Shown here: positions 31,266-40,668 of the stretch, piece after piece | Layout of the letters: each line of letters begins with the position of its first letter | How positions within the stretch are numbered: the stretch's first letter is position 1 | Assembly (NCBI RefSeq): GCF_000426545.1 | Contig: NZ_AUFO01000017.1 | Location: 1-64,000 of the forward strand | Length of the DNA: 64,000 nt | Direction of reading: 5' to 3' | Origin: Paenibacillus massiliensis subsp. panacisoli DSM 21345 | GTDB lineage: Bacteria; Bacillota; Bacilli; Paenibacillales; Paenibacillaceae | Notes under the pieces: model-generated | Told to the model about the DNA's origin: nothing | Database searches by the model: none | Seen by the model: only the letters and a program-made list of their open reading frames with translations | Translations under genes and position numbers: made by a program

Positions 31266-32562
31266 ACAGGTCTCCAAGCCTCTTAGTGTCAATCCGCTGA
31301 AGGTTGGCCAGCCTCTAGGCGGTGTGATGGCGCTGCAGGGAGTGTATCGTTCCATGCCGCTGCTTCATGGTGCGCAAGGATGCTCGGCTTTCTCCAAATC
31401 ACTCTTGACCAGGCATTTCAGAGAGCCCATCGCTGTGCAGACATCTGCGCTGCAGGAGATGGATGTTATTTTTGACGCCGATCGCAATCTCGAAGAAGCG
31501 CTGGATTCCATCTGGTCCAAGCACCATCCTGATGTCATAGGCGTATTGAGCACAGCGTTGACTGAAGTAGCAGGAGTTGATTTCCAGAGCAGGGTCAAGA
31601 CCTTCAAGCGTGAGCGCTCCATGAAGGACAGTCTTTTATTCCCGGTGTCACTTCCCGACTTTCAAGGCTCTCTGGAAACGGGGTATAGCAGCACTGTGGA
31701 GGCCATGATTGATGCCGTCCTTGGGCACATGGGAGGGAGACTTCCCAGGAAAAAACGCACGGGTCAGGTGAATCTCCTTCCGGGCTCCCATCTGACAGCA
31801 GGGGATGTTATGGAGATCAAGGATATTATCGCGTCCTTCGGTCTGGAGGTCATTACTCTCCCGGATCTATCCACCTCTCTGTCAGGGCATCTGCTCACAG
31901 GCTTCTCGCCATTGACCCGTGGGGGTGTGCCTCTGGATTCTATGTGTCAGATGCTGGAGTCCTCCTGCACGATAGTTGTTGGAGCCAGCATGGAACGATC
32001 TGCCCGTCGCTTGGAGAATTCGGCAGGCATCCCCTATCAGCTGTTCGCAGGCTTGTCAGGCCTCGCGGCTAGTGATGAATTCATGCGCTTTCTCCAGCAC
32101 ATCAGTCGGGAGACGACCCCGGTGCGCTTCAGGTGGCAGCGTGAGAACCTGCTGGACAGTATGCTGGATGCCCATTTCTACTATATGGGGGTCTCCGCCG
32201 TAGTTGCACTTGAGCCGGATCACCTGCTATCCACGGCTGAATGGTTGGGAGAAATGGGGGTTCAACTGAAGCGACTGATTACATCCTGCCGTACATCAGC
32301 GATCCTGAACAGCAGCTTGGACATCTGGATCGGGGATCTGGATGATGCTGAGGATGCAGCAGTCTCTGCCGATCTATGGATCAGCAATTCACACGGAAAA
32401 AAGGGTGCGATGCGTTCGGGTACTGCTTTTGTGCAGGCTGGCTTTCCCGTCTACGACGAGCTTGGGGTGCACACGTCGATAAGCGTGGGCTACCGCGGGA
32501 CCATGACGCTGGTTAATAAAGTCGGCAACTCGCTGTTACACGGAAGGAGCAGAGGAGGATGA
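31255..32562 (+). CDS. nifN: FeMo-cofactor scaffold NifN
   Basis: 435-residue NifK paralogue, partner of NifE. NPLKVGQPLGGVMAL and LLHGAQGCSAFSKSLLTRHF are conserved. The start, inside the nifE end, has GGAGGAGG upstream. It overlaps nifX by an ATGA. Confidence 0.93.
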   Translation: MPIRQVSKPLSVNPLKVGQPLGGVMALQGVYRSMPLLHGAQGCSAFSKSLLTRHFREPIAVQTSALQEMDVIFDADRNLEEALDSIWSKHHPDVIGVLSTALTEVAGVDFQSRVKTFKRERSMKDSLLFPVSLPDFQGSLETGYSSTVEAMIDAVLGHMGGRLPRKKRTGQVNLLPGSHLTAGDVMEIKDIIASFGLEVITLPDLSTSLSGHLLTGFSPLTRGGVPLDSMCQMLESSCTIVVGASMERSARRLENSAGIPYQLFAGLSGLAASDEFMRFLQHISRETTPVRFRWQRENLLDSMLDAHFYYMGVSAVVALEPDHLLSTAEWLGEMGVQLKRLITSCRTSAILNSSLDIWIGDLDDAEDAAVSADLWISNSHGKKGAMRSGTAFVQAGFPVYDELGVHTSISVGYRGTMTLVNKVGNSLLHGRSRGG

Positions 32563-32945
32563 AGGTAGCATTTTCAACAGACGACGGTATTCAGGTCAAT
32601 GCCCATTTCGGCCAAAGCCCGATGTTCGCCATCTATGAGGTGACACCAGCCGGGATAGAACTTCTGGAGCACAGGCAGGTATTATCGGAGAACGAGCTGC
32701 ATGAAGCGGGAAAGATTGCAAGCCGTATTCGTCTAATTGAGGATTGTGTGCTCGTCTTCCTCGTACAAATTGGAGCCTCCGCTGCAGCTCAGGTGACCAA
32801 ACGCACAATTATGCCTGTCAAGGTGGCGATCAATAGTCCCATTGAAGATCAGCTACAGCGGCTGCAACAAATGCTGCTCCGCAAACCGCCTATGTGGCTG
32901 GCCAAGATCCTGCATGCGGAGAAGCTAAAGAGAGAATCAGAATGA
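32559..32945 (+). CDS. nifX: NifX FeMo-cofactor carrier
   Basis: 128-residue NifX/NafY-type protein that binds FeMo-co precursors. VAFSTDDGIQVNAHFGQSP at the start and the typical nif location after nifN identify it. Same fold as the C-terminal part of NifB. It is coupled to nifN through ATGA. Confidence 0.9.
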   Translation: MKVAFSTDDGIQVNAHFGQSPMFAIYEVTPAGIELLEHRQVLSENELHEAGKIASRIRLIEDCVLVFLVQIGASAAAQVTKRTIMPVKVAINSPIEDQLQRLQQMLLRKPPMWLAKILHAEKLKRESE

Positions 32946-32971
32946 GGAACGTAGCAGGGACTCTCAATAGA

Positions 32972-33011
32972 AATCCTGATTAAGAATCCTGATTAAGAAT
33001 TCTGATTAAAG
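32972..33011. repeat. 13-bp tandem repeat between nifX and hesA
   Basis: Two exact copies of AATCCTGATTAAG and a third, slightly altered copy occupy the nifX-hesA spacer. In some Paenibacillus clusters an extra open frame lies here; none is present in this window. Function unknown. Confidence 0.8.
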
Positions 33012-33081
33012 ATTTTACTTAAGAATTCATAGTAAGCATCAGCGATGTGACGGAGCAAGCCTGAGATCGAGGGGGCCTGTT

Positions 33082-33846
33082 ATGGAACGACAAGGGTCGA
33101 AAGGTAGATATGAGAGACAGCTGAAGCTGCTCGGCATGGAGGGACAAAGCAAGCTGCAGCAGGCCTCTGTCCTGGTGGCCGGGATAGGCGGGCTGGGTGG
33201 AACGGCGGCTATATATCTGGCGGCAGCAGGTGTAGGCAAGCTGATGTTGGCTCATGAAGGCGTAATTCATTTGCCTGATATGAACAGACAAATCCTCATG
33301 GATAGCGAGCGAATCGGGGCTGAGCGAATGTCGACAGCAATTGAGCACCTGCGCAGGATTAATCCGGAGCCGCAGATTGAAGGCTATGCCGAGAGAATTA
33401 CGGATGAAGGCTCCGGTGCATGGGTGGAGGCTGCGGATATTGTGATTGATGCTCGTTATGATTTTCCCGAACGCTATGCACTGAATCGATTATGTGTGCA
33501 GTATGGTACACCGATGGTGGAAGCGGCTATGTATGGATACGAAATATCTCTGACAACAGTAGTCCCAGAAGAGACAGCCTGTCTGGAATGCATATACCCG
33601 GCGGGAGATCAATCCTGGGAGCCGCTCGGATTCCCCGTACTGGGAGCGATCTCGGGGATGGCTGGTTGCATGGCCGCATTGGAGGCTATCAAATGGATCA
33701 CAGGGACAGGGGAGCTATTCACGAATCGCATGTATCGTATGAACGCGCTGGACATGAAGGACTATAGTATAAAGATCCGGCGTAATCCGAGTTGTCGATG
33801 TTGTGGAGCGGAGGTGAGGGCTGATGAGAAGATTGCGTATTTGTGA
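33082..33846 (+). CDS. hesA: HesA, ThiF/MoeB-type adenylyltransferase
   Basis: 254-residue E1-like protein. VLVAGIGGLGGTAAIYLAAAG is split here as a nucleotide-binding GxGxxG loop near residue 35, and Cys pairs in CLECIYP and CRCCGAE would bind zinc. HesA is part of Paenibacillus nif clusters and is thought to assist cofactor or metal handling; the exact reaction is not known. The gene starts after a GAGGGGG site and overlaps nifV by 23 bases. Confidence 0.88.
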   Translation: MERQGSKGRYERQLKLLGMEGQSKLQQASVLVAGIGGLGGTAAIYLAAAGVGKLMLAHEGVIHLPDMNRQILMDSERIGAERMSTAIEHLRRINPEPQIEGYAERITDEGSGAWVEAADIVIDARYDFPERYALNRLCVQYGTPMVEAAMYGYEISLTTVVPEETACLECIYPAGDQSWEPLGFPVLGAISGMAGCMAALEAIKWITGTGELFTNRMYRMNALDMKDYSIKIRRNPSCRCCGAEVRADEKIAYL

Positions 33847-34969
33847 CACGACGCTGCGTGATGGTGAGCAGGCTGCTGGCGTCGCTTTTTCATTGGAGGA
33901 GAAAGTGAAGATTGCATTTATGCTGGATCAGGCTGGTGTAGAGCAGGCCGAGATTGGTATTCCTGCTATGGGAAAGGAAGAGTGCAGGGCTATGTCCAAG
34001 GTGGCAGAGCTGGGACTCGATATGTCCCTTGTGACCTGGAACCGTGCTGTACGCTCAGATCTTGATGCTGCACAATCTACCGATATACGCTGGTCCCATA
34101 TTTCTATCCCAGTCTCTCCCGTACAAATGAAGGCCAAGCTAGGAATGACTGCTGCCGAGGTCATGGAGTTGATCCGCGGAGTAGCCGATTATGGATTGCG
34201 AAAAGGGATGACCGTATCCGTGGGATTTGAAGATGCGTCCCGTGCGGACTTCCCATTTCTGGAGAAGCTGGCATGTCAGCTATACTCGGATGGCATTCGT
34301 CGCTTTCGTTACGCAGATACGCTGTCGGTGCATCATCCTGCAGCTATTGCTGAACGTATTGCTGGACTTGTCCTTGCTTTGTCCCCAGATGCGGAGCTGG
34401 AGGTGCATTGCCATAACGATTATGGTCTGGCTCTTGCCAATACGCTAGCCGCATTGGAGGTGGGGGCTGTATGGGCAAGCACGACAGTATCGGGGCTGGG
34501 TGAACGTGCGGGCAATACAGCTCTGGAGGAGCTTGTAATGTCCTGGAGAGACCTGTACGAGGAGAGCTGTGATATTCGCCCTGAACTGCTAAAGCCACTC
34601 GCTGAGCTTGTATCGCGTGCCTCTAATCGATTAATACCGGAGGCTAAGCCTATCATTGGAGAGCTGGTATTCGCTCATGAATCAGGTATCCATGTGGATG
34701 GTCTATTGAAGGAAAGGAGGGCGTATCAGGCGCTGGACCCGACGGAGCTTGGGATCGATCACTCGTTCGTGCTTGGCAAGCATTCGGGTAGACGGGGTGT
34801 AAAATACATGCTGGAGTGTGAGGGCATTCAGGCAACCTCTGCAGAGATTAACTTTTTGGTAGAACGACTCCGCGTGCTGGGAGAGAGCCCAAAACGGGCC
34901 GTCAGCAGCACAGATCTCAAATGCTGGCTGGATCATTATGCAAAGACCACGTGTACTCAATATAACTGA
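33824..34969 (+). CDS. nifV: Homocitrate synthase NifV
   Basis: 381-residue enzyme that condenses acetyl-CoA and 2-oxoglutarate into homocitrate, the organic ligand of FeMo-co. CDTTLRDGEQAAGVAF at the N-terminus and VHCHNDYGLALANTL (metal-binding HxH) are typical of the isopropylmalate/homocitrate synthase family. The start lies in the end of hesA after GGAGGTGAGG. It is the last gene of the cluster. Confidence 0.94.
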   Translation: MRRLRICDTTLRDGEQAAGVAFSLEEKVKIAFMLDQAGVEQAEIGIPAMGKEECRAMSKVAELGLDMSLVTWNRAVRSDLDAAQSTDIRWSHISIPVSPVQMKAKLGMTAAEVMELIRGVADYGLRKGMTVSVGFEDASRADFPFLEKLACQLYSDGIRRFRYADTLSVHHPAAIAERIAGLVLALSPDAELEVHCHNDYGLALANTLAALEVGAVWASTTVSGLGERAGNTALEELVMSWRDLYEESCDIRPELLKPLAELVSRASNRLIPEAKPIIGELVFAHESGIHVDGLLKERRAYQALDPTELGIDHSFVLGKHSGRRGVKYMLECEGIQATSAEINFLVERLRVLGESPKRAVSSTDLKCWLDHYAKTTCTQYN

Positions 34970-35447
34970 CTTAAATGACCTACCTACGCGTACTCAGTAA
35001 CTGACTTAGCGATATGGTGTTTGTAACTAATTATGGTTACTCGTAGAAAAGTTTTTTCAGAAGAGCAGTGAAGAATATTACACATTTCGTAATATCCTCA
35101 TCGTTACTGTCGAGCGTTCCTTACCCGGTATCCCGTGGTATGAACGCTTATTTGTTGTTGCTGCCAGCCTGTGGGAAAGAGACAAATCTACAGTTCCATC
35201 CGTTGCAGAAGTAGGGATTGCAGAATGCTGAAAAGTATTTTATAATATAACAAAAGTAAGAATCTTAATTTTGAAATGAATAAGAGTATTAACAATTCAG
35301 TAAGATAGTGAACGGATTACAAATGCTTCTAAGGAAGCTACAAAGGAAGCTACAAAGGAAGCTACAAAGGAAGCTACAAAATTTCTGGCTCGTGTTGTCT
35401 GTATTCGTGGCAACAGATATATCCTAAATCCTGAGGAGGTTATAATT
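34970..35447. other. 478-bp spacer after nifV
   Basis: No gene is supported. It contains a weak hairpin (AATATTAC/GTAATATC, about 35079-35098), a TATAAT-like element near 35240 and the 12-bp tandem repeat at 35331. No strong terminator for the nif transcript is visible. Confidence 0.55.
35331..35378. repeat. 12-bp tandem repeat, 4 perfect copies
   Basis: AAGGAAGCTACA is repeated four times without mismatch, 70 bases before the next gene. The unit is purine-rich and each copy contains an AAGGA resembling a ribosome binding site, but no start codon is appropriately placed after them. Confidence 0.92.
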
Positions 35448-36065
35448 ATGAAGCATATTTTCAAGCAAGGTACGAATCAAGAGGCTCCGGTATTGCTGCT
35501 CCTGCATGGCACAGGTGGTAACGAACAAGATTTGCTGCCTTTGGCGGATATGATCTCGCCCGAGTCCTCCGTGTTAGGTGTACGCGGGAATGTTCTGGAG
35601 AATGGCATGCCGCGCTTCTTCCGACGTCTCGCTGAAGGAGTATTTGATCTGGAGGATCTGGTCTTCCGCACACGTGAGCTATCTGCCTTCATTGATGAAG
35701 CTGCGGAGCAGTATGGATTCAATCGCGGGAACGTAATTGCCGTCGGTTACTCCAACGGTGCCAACATTGCAGCCAGCATGCTCTTCCATGACAAGGATGC
35801 CCTTCGGGGTGCGATTCTGCATCATGCGATGGTGCCGCTACGTGATATCCAGCTTCCTGATCTGAAGGGTACGGCTGTATTCATTGGCGCGGGTGAGAAT
35901 GATCCGTTGATTCCGGCACAGGGCTCCAGAGAGTTGGAGGAGCTCCTCACAGGAGCAGGTGCTGAGGTGGAGACTCATTGGGAGCGAAATGGCCATCAGC
36001 TCACTCGTACAGAGGTAGAGGCGGCAGCAGCCTGGTTCGCACGACAATATGGTGCTGGTGAATAA
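35448..36065 (+). CDS. Carboxylesterase/phospholipase family hydrolase (MhqD-like)
   Basis: 205-residue alpha/beta hydrolase. LLLLHGTGGNEQDLLPLA near the N-terminus forms the oxyanion region, the nucleophile Ser lies in VGYSNGANIAAS, the Asp in GENDPLIP and the His in NGHQLTRTE. The pattern matches the YodD/MhqD branch of short carboxylesterases. It follows a strong TGAGGAGGTT site and appears to be a single-gene unit. The substrate is unknown; in Bacillus the relative is tied to quinone stress. Confidence 0.85.
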   Translation: MKHIFKQGTNQEAPVLLLLHGTGGNEQDLLPLADMISPESSVLGVRGNVLENGMPRFFRRLAEGVFDLEDLVFRTRELSAFIDEAAEQYGFNRGNVIAVGYSNGANIAASMLFHDKDALRGAILHHAMVPLRDIQLPDLKGTAVFIGAGENDPLIPAQGSRELEELLTGAGAEVETHWERNGHQLTRTEVEAAAAWFARQYGAGE

Positions 36066-36167
36066 GTCAACGAGCTCACTCGCAGCTAATTAGCGAATAC
36101 AAAGTAAATTAACAAATACAAAGCAATTCAATAAATGCAAGGCTTGTTTAACCTTAGAATATTGATT

Positions 36168-36215
36168 CCTAATAGCAGCGATTCTCCATGTGAGGGTCGC
36201 TGCTGTGCTATTAGG
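36168..36215 (+). terminator. Long hairpin before ilvA
   Basis: CCTAATAGC and GCTATTAGG form a perfect 9-bp stem, continued by AGCGA/TCGCT with a 5-base bulge and a small terminal loop. There is no T-run immediately after it, so it could be a factor-assisted terminator of the preceding gene or a leader structure for ilvA. The rest of 36066-36344 shows nothing else. Confidence 0.45.
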
Positions 36216-36344
36216 TAGCAGGAGCAAGATCTAATGCTCAATCTCGCATAGCTACCGCTAGCAGCCCGCGCAATTCGACCCAAAACGTGGTATGATAATC
36301 GGTACAAACTATAGAACCAGCTTAACGGAGTGTGGAGTGAGCAT

Positions 36345-37622
36345 ATGAAATCAGCAGATAGTCCCCGGACGGATGTCCCTTCCGTGGGTATGGAGGATAT
36401 TATTCGCGCGCATCATATGCTGCGTGAAGTGATTGTCAAGACGCCGTTACAGCGTGATGCTGTATTGTCGGCAAAATATGAGTGTGAAGTGTATTTGAAG
36501 CGGGAGGATCTGCAGGTGGTGCGCTCCTTCAAGATTCGTGGTGCGTACAACATGATTCGCAGTCTTACGCCAGAGGAAATGGAGAAGGGGATCGTCTGTG
36601 CCAGTGCAGGAAATCATGCGCAGGGTGTGGCGTTCTCATGTAATGCGCTGGGCATTAGGGGCAAGATCTACATGCCAAGCACTACGCCTAACCAGAAGGT
36701 GAAGATGGTTCGCCGCTTTGGTGGGGAGAGCGTAGAGGTCATTCTTACAGGCGATACCTTCGATGATGCGTATGCGGAGGCGATCAAGCGTTGTAATGAG
36801 GATGGTATGACGTTTATTCATCCTTTCGATCAGCCGAAGATTGTAGCTGGTAATGGCACCGTGGGCATGGAAATTCTGGAGGATCTGGGCATGCCGGCAG
36901 ACTATGTGTTCGTGACGATCGGCGGGGGCGGACTCGCAGCTGGCGTCGGAACCTATGTCAAAACGGTCAGTCCGGCCACACGTATCATTGGCGTTGAGCC
37001 GCTCGGAGCTGCTTCGATGAGTGAGGCCATACGCTTGAACGGAGTGGTTACACTGGATCAGATCGACAAATTCGTGGATGGAGCCGCCGTCAAACGTGTT
37101 GGAGAGCTCACCTATGATATATGTACACGCGTACTGGACGACATTGTGAAGGTCCCTGAAGGCAAGGCTTGCACGGCCATTCTGGAGCTATATAACGAAA
37201 ATGCGATCGTGGTAGAGCCAGCTGGCTCTCTGCCTGTGGCTGCACTGGATTTTTGCAAGGATGAGATAAAAGGCAAGACGGTCGTCTGTATCGTCAGTGG
37301 CGGCAACAATGACATTGACCGGATGCAGGAGATTAAGGATCGTTCCTTGATGTACGAAGGCCTCAAGCATTATTTCATGGTTAACTTCCCGCAGCGGGCG
37401 GGTGCTCTTCGTGAATTCCTGCAGGAGGTGCTGGGACCGGATGATGATATTACCCGTTTCGAGTATACCAAGAAGAATGATAAGGAGAATGGCCCTGCTC
37501 TCGTCGGCGTTGAGCTGATGTACAAGGAGGATTACTTCCCACTGATTGATCGGATGAATCGGAGAGGTATTCAGTATACGGAGCTCAATAAGAACGAGAA
37601 TCTGTTCAATATGTTGATCTGA
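36345..37622 (+). CDS. ilvA: Threonine dehydratase (deaminase)
   Basis: 425-residue PLP enzyme that converts threonine to 2-oxobutyrate for isoleucine synthesis. The PLP lysine is in RSFKIRGAYNMI (about residue 60); SAGNHAQGVAFS and the phosphate-binding GGGGLAAGVG are conserved. The last ~90 residues (HYFMVNFPQRAGALREFL...) form one ACT-like regulatory domain, as in Bacillus IlvA, consistent with feedback control by branched-chain amino acids. The ATG at 36345 follows GGAGTGAG at good spacing and is preferred over an upstream GTG. Confidence 0.95.
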   Translation: MKSADSPRTDVPSVGMEDIIRAHHMLREVIVKTPLQRDAVLSAKYECEVYLKREDLQVVRSFKIRGAYNMIRSLTPEEMEKGIVCASAGNHAQGVAFSCNALGIRGKIYMPSTTPNQKVKMVRRFGGESVEVILTGDTFDDAYAEAIKRCNEDGMTFIHPFDQPKIVAGNGTVGMEILEDLGMPADYVFVTIGGGGLAAGVGTYVKTVSPATRIIGVEPLGAASMSEAIRLNGVVTLDQIDKFVDGAAVKRVGELTYDICTRVLDDIVKVPEGKACTAILELYNENAIVVEPAGSLPVAALDFCKDEIKGKTVVCIVSGGNNDIDRMQEIKDRSLMYEGLKHYFMVNFPQRAGALREFLQEVLGPDDDITRFEYTKKNDKENGPALVGVELMYKEDYFPLIDRMNRRGIQYTELNKNENLFNMLI

Positions 37623-37777
37623 GGAAGCCAGTGTTGTTAATTAGTACCTGGACTCGATCCAATAGAAGTGTATAGCTGCTGCTGATCATTATCACCAGTA
37701 ATCATATCCAGTCGAGGTATTAGGAACTAGGTATTTACTGTTCAACTAGATAAATAAAGCTCAGTTAGATAAAAAAC

Positions 37778-37815
37778 AAAGCCGTATGCTGATCTGGAAT
37801 CAGTGTACGGCTTTT
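37778..37815 (+). terminator. Terminator after ilvA
   Basis: AAAGCCGTA pairs with TACGGCTTT with an inner CTGAT/ATCAG helix, followed by a short T-rich tail. The remaining bases of 37623-38061 hold no further feature that I can support. Confidence 0.8.
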
Positions 37816-38061
37816 GCTGTCTTTATAGCTGCCTAGGCTGCATATTCAGTATAAGACAGGACAGTCAACCCAATACCTAGGCAACCAACACTGTGTGCTC
37901 TAGGTAATAAAAATTGAATGAAATGAAAGAGCTAAGGATAGTGCTTTTGATCTCGGACAAGGTGATAGCATTTCTGTTATGATGGCTGCAATCAAGTCAG
38001 CCTTGCGCTTATGAACCTGCAATATCAAGATGAACATGATTCCCGACATGAGGAGGATATA

Positions 38062-38967
38062 ATGTCTTCATTTCGTTTGTTTCGTTCGCCACCATCGCGT
38101 ATGCCCCTACATCTCTACTGTGCAGGGATAGTTCCGAAGAAGCAGCAGCATCATCCAGAGGGCTTTCCTGAGCATCTTATGATATTGTCACACCATGGCT
38201 CTGCGCTGCTTGAGCGGGAGGATGGCTCGACACGTCGCTTGCGTCCGTTCCAGATCACGACTGTATCCAAGGAGCTTGCCTATACCATTAGGCCAGATGA
38301 CAGTAAGGTATGGGATCAGCGTTATGTCGGATTTGGCGGCACCCTCTCAAGTACACTACTGCGCACTCTTCAGGATCTTGAGCACGTTGAATTAGACCAA
38401 GACGGATTCATGAAGCTGTGGCTGCAGCTGATCAGGCTATGGGAGCTGGACCTGCGTAATCCCCGTCTGCATGAGCAAATGAACGAAGTCACTTATCGGC
38501 TCCTGCCGGGAGCAGTAGAGGCACTATTATCTTCTGAAAGCTACAGGAAGGCAAGCGAAGGAGAATGCCAGTCCTTGAGGCCGGAATGCGATACCGAGCA
38601 AGAATCCTCAGACCTAAGCAATCGTGAGGGCTTCCGACAAGCACTCGCCTATATGCATGCCCATTATCGCGAAGAGCTACTCTTGCAAAATGTAGCCGAG
38701 ATCGTCGGGTACTCCGTGCAGCATCTGAATCGACTGTTCCACCAGGAATATGGTATGACCGGCCACCAATATATGCAGCGTCTGCGACTGGAGCATGCCA
38801 AGCAGTGGATGCTTGATCGTCCTTTGGCAACGATGCGCGAGGTAGCGGATGCCGTTGGGATGGAGCTGAATTATTTCATCCGCATGTATAAGCGTAGATT
38901 CGGCGTGACGCCTGGCGAGCAGGCCAGAATAACTCGTGATGGCACGCTGGACGAACCGATCGGATAA
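38062..38967 (+). CDS. AraC-family regulator with N-terminal cupin
   Basis: 301-residue transcription factor. The first ~150 residues resemble a cupin-type sensor (RPFQITTVSKELAYTIRPD); the C-terminal ~90 form the AraC helix-turn-helix pair, with NVAEIVGYSVQHLNRLF and EVADAVGMELNYFIRMYKRRFG, ending GVTPGEQAR. The ATG at 38062 has GAGGAGG 6 bases upstream; an upstream in-frame ATG lacks this. No adjacent sugar operon is visible, so the target is unknown. Confidence 0.88.
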   Translation: MSSFRLFRSPPSRMPLHLYCAGIVPKKQQHHPEGFPEHLMILSHHGSALLEREDGSTRRLRPFQITTVSKELAYTIRPDDSKVWDQRYVGFGGTLSSTLLRTLQDLEHVELDQDGFMKLWLQLIRLWELDLRNPRLHEQMNEVTYRLLPGAVEALLSSESYRKASEGECQSLRPECDTEQESSDLSNREGFRQALAYMHAHYREELLLQNVAEIVGYSVQHLNRLFHQEYGMTGHQYMQRLRLEHAKQWMLDRPLATMREVADAVGMELNYFIRMYKRRFGVTPGEQARITRDGTLDEPIG

Positions 38968-39002
38968 CGGTCGGGACTTATCCAACAGCTCAAGCTACAG
39001 CT

Positions 39003-39033
39003 AGTACTACAACCAGTACTACAACCAGTACTA
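39003..39033. repeat. 12-bp tandem repeat after AraC regulator
   Basis: AGTACTACAACC is present in two full copies and a partial third. The flanks are rich in similar CTAC/TACTG phrases. Function unknown. Confidence 0.7.
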
Positions 39034-39249
39034 GAGCTAAGAGCAACAGGTAGTGCTGCAACTGTGTTAAGTGTTAAGTGCTAGGACTAATGTAGTTCAT
39101 CCTACTGCTCGTCCTACTGCTATTGTTAATACTGTTCAATGCTCCAATATAGGAGTTGGCATAGTTATAGCTTACCTATCCAGCGATCCTTTAGCATAGA
39201 CCTACCACCACTCTCCAGTTGTTCTCCAGTGCTATGGTAGTTCGTTAAC

Positions 39250-39741
39250 CTAAACCGAGGCCTTCCGACGTTGATTTCGTCTCCACATGATGATGATGAG
39301 CACCACCCAGCCGACGATCCCGATGACAAGACTGGTCCATGGCGAGATGGTGAATACAGGCAGAGAGCCTCGTAGCAGCAGGCCACCTATGAGAATTACG
39401 GCTACCAGCACTACGTAGGCCAATATGGATCTGATGTTCATGCTGGCTCGCTCCGGGACATGGGGACGCTGATCTGCGGAATCTTGATCCGTCTCATCGT
39501 CCTCCGGTCTAACCATGAATTTGGTCAGGGCCTCAATGAGAACAATGGCTCCTCCAGCGATCAGAACGAGTGTAGAGATTCCCACCTTCGTGTAAGGCTC
39601 CACATTTCCCCCTGTAGATTGTACAACCAGCCCTACCAGGGCAATCGTCGTAAAAAAGAATGTCAGTGCAATCCAGGCAATCAGCACATAGCTGCTATAG
39701 CTTTTATTGGCTTGCTTCTGATCCGTGTGCGTATCAGGCAC
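39250..39741 (-). CDS. Predicted four-helix membrane protein, unknown
   Basis: 163 residues with four hydrophobic segments: about 18-42, 54-72, 103-124 and 130-150, separated by an acidic loop (RPEDDETDQDSADQ). The GTG start is supported by AAGGAGG 8 bases upstream on the minus strand. No family motif is recognised. It is transcribed away from the small gene at 39998. Confidence 0.7.
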   Translation of the reverse strand: MPDTHTDQKQANKSYSSYVLIAWIALTFFFTTIALVGLVVQSTGGNVEPYTKVGISTLVLIAGGAIVLIEALTKFMVRPEDDETDQDSADQRPHVPERASMNIRSILAYVVLVAVILIGGLLLRGSLPVFTISPWTSLVIGIVGWVVLIIIMWRRNQRRKASV

Positions 39742-39997
39742 GTGTACTCCTCCTTGCTGTTATCAGGCTATGAAGAAAGTATACCATTCCGCGAGTCCGT
39801 GTCCAGAATGTGGCGGAATGTTGACAAATGAAGAATAGCTGACTGAATTTCATTCTTGTAAGTATAATGTGAACGCTTCCCGTTGAAAATTACCCCATAA
39901 AGAGATTACAGCAAGCAAGCATAGCAACCGTACTTGTACAGTATATGCTGCTGTTGGACCTCTCTACACGACTATTAAGGACGGGAGCGTGAAGCAG

Positions 39998-40252
39998 ATG
40001 AAGGATGAAGGCACAGGTGATATTCAGCCAACCGCCAACCATGTCCATACGGACAAGACCTCACTACCAGGAGCAGGCAAAGGGGCCCCAGTATACCGTA
40101 TTCTGGATCAGGAGGAATTCTCCGATGAATTGGGGCAGCAGCCGTCAGTGAATCTGTGGGATGAGCATCGCCTAAGCCAAGAGCATGGATGGATGAATGC
40201 ATGGGAGGGACGGAGTGAGACCCACAGTATGTTCCGTCAGAGCTATGAGTGA
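39998..40252 (+). CDS. Small acidic protein, unknown
   Basis: 84 residues (MKDEGTGDIQPTANHVH...), hydrophilic, without membrane segment or known motif; ends NAWEGRSETHSMFRQSYE. The ATG follows GGGAG by 10 bases, with a GTG at 39989 as alternative. A promoter-like pair CTGACT and TATAAT (39839 and 39863, 18 apart) lies upstream. I do not recognise the family. Confidence 0.55.
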   Translation: MKDEGTGDIQPTANHVHTDKTSLPGAGKGAPVYRILDQEEFSDELGQQPSVNLWDEHRLSQEHGWMNAWEGRSETHSMFRQSYE

Positions 40253-40668
40253 TCTCTAGCTATAGTTCCTCGTAACAGACGGAGCATAGCTGATGTAGCT
40301 ATTAGTAGGCTCAAGTGGAATGTGCCGCTAGTAAAAGATGAATGGCCCCTGAGTGTATGTGCACCAGTTGCAGACTCACATCAGCTGATATGGAAGTAGG
40401 AGCAAGAACACTAAGGTATATGAAAAGACGTCTACAGTAAAGGCGTCGAACAGTAAAGATCAAGGTCCTGGAGGTTACCTCCAGGGCCTTATCTTGTGTT
40501 CTAGCCGAGCTCATTGACAGAGGACGCATCAAGGTGATATATTTTCTCATATAATCTAATACCAATTAAACTAATCGGAATAATTAAATATTTAGAAATG
40601 GCCATCGTGACTTTCACTGTTAACAGTAGAATAAATGGAACATACGTGGGAAACGGGAGGAAGAGAGT
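40253..40668. other. 416-bp spacer with hairpin
   Basis: No gene is supported. A 13-bp stem with one G-T pair (AAGGTCCTGGAGG/CCTCCAGGGCCTT, 40462-40490) has a 3-base loop but no T-run. It may be a transcript end of the preceding small gene. Confidence 0.5.

Noticed and set aside
35331..35378. CRISPR array
   Set aside because: Units are contiguous without spacers and no cas genes are present.
40462..40490. Strong intrinsic terminator after the gene at 39998
   Set aside because: The stem is good but no T-run follows on either strand, so it is kept only as a hairpin.
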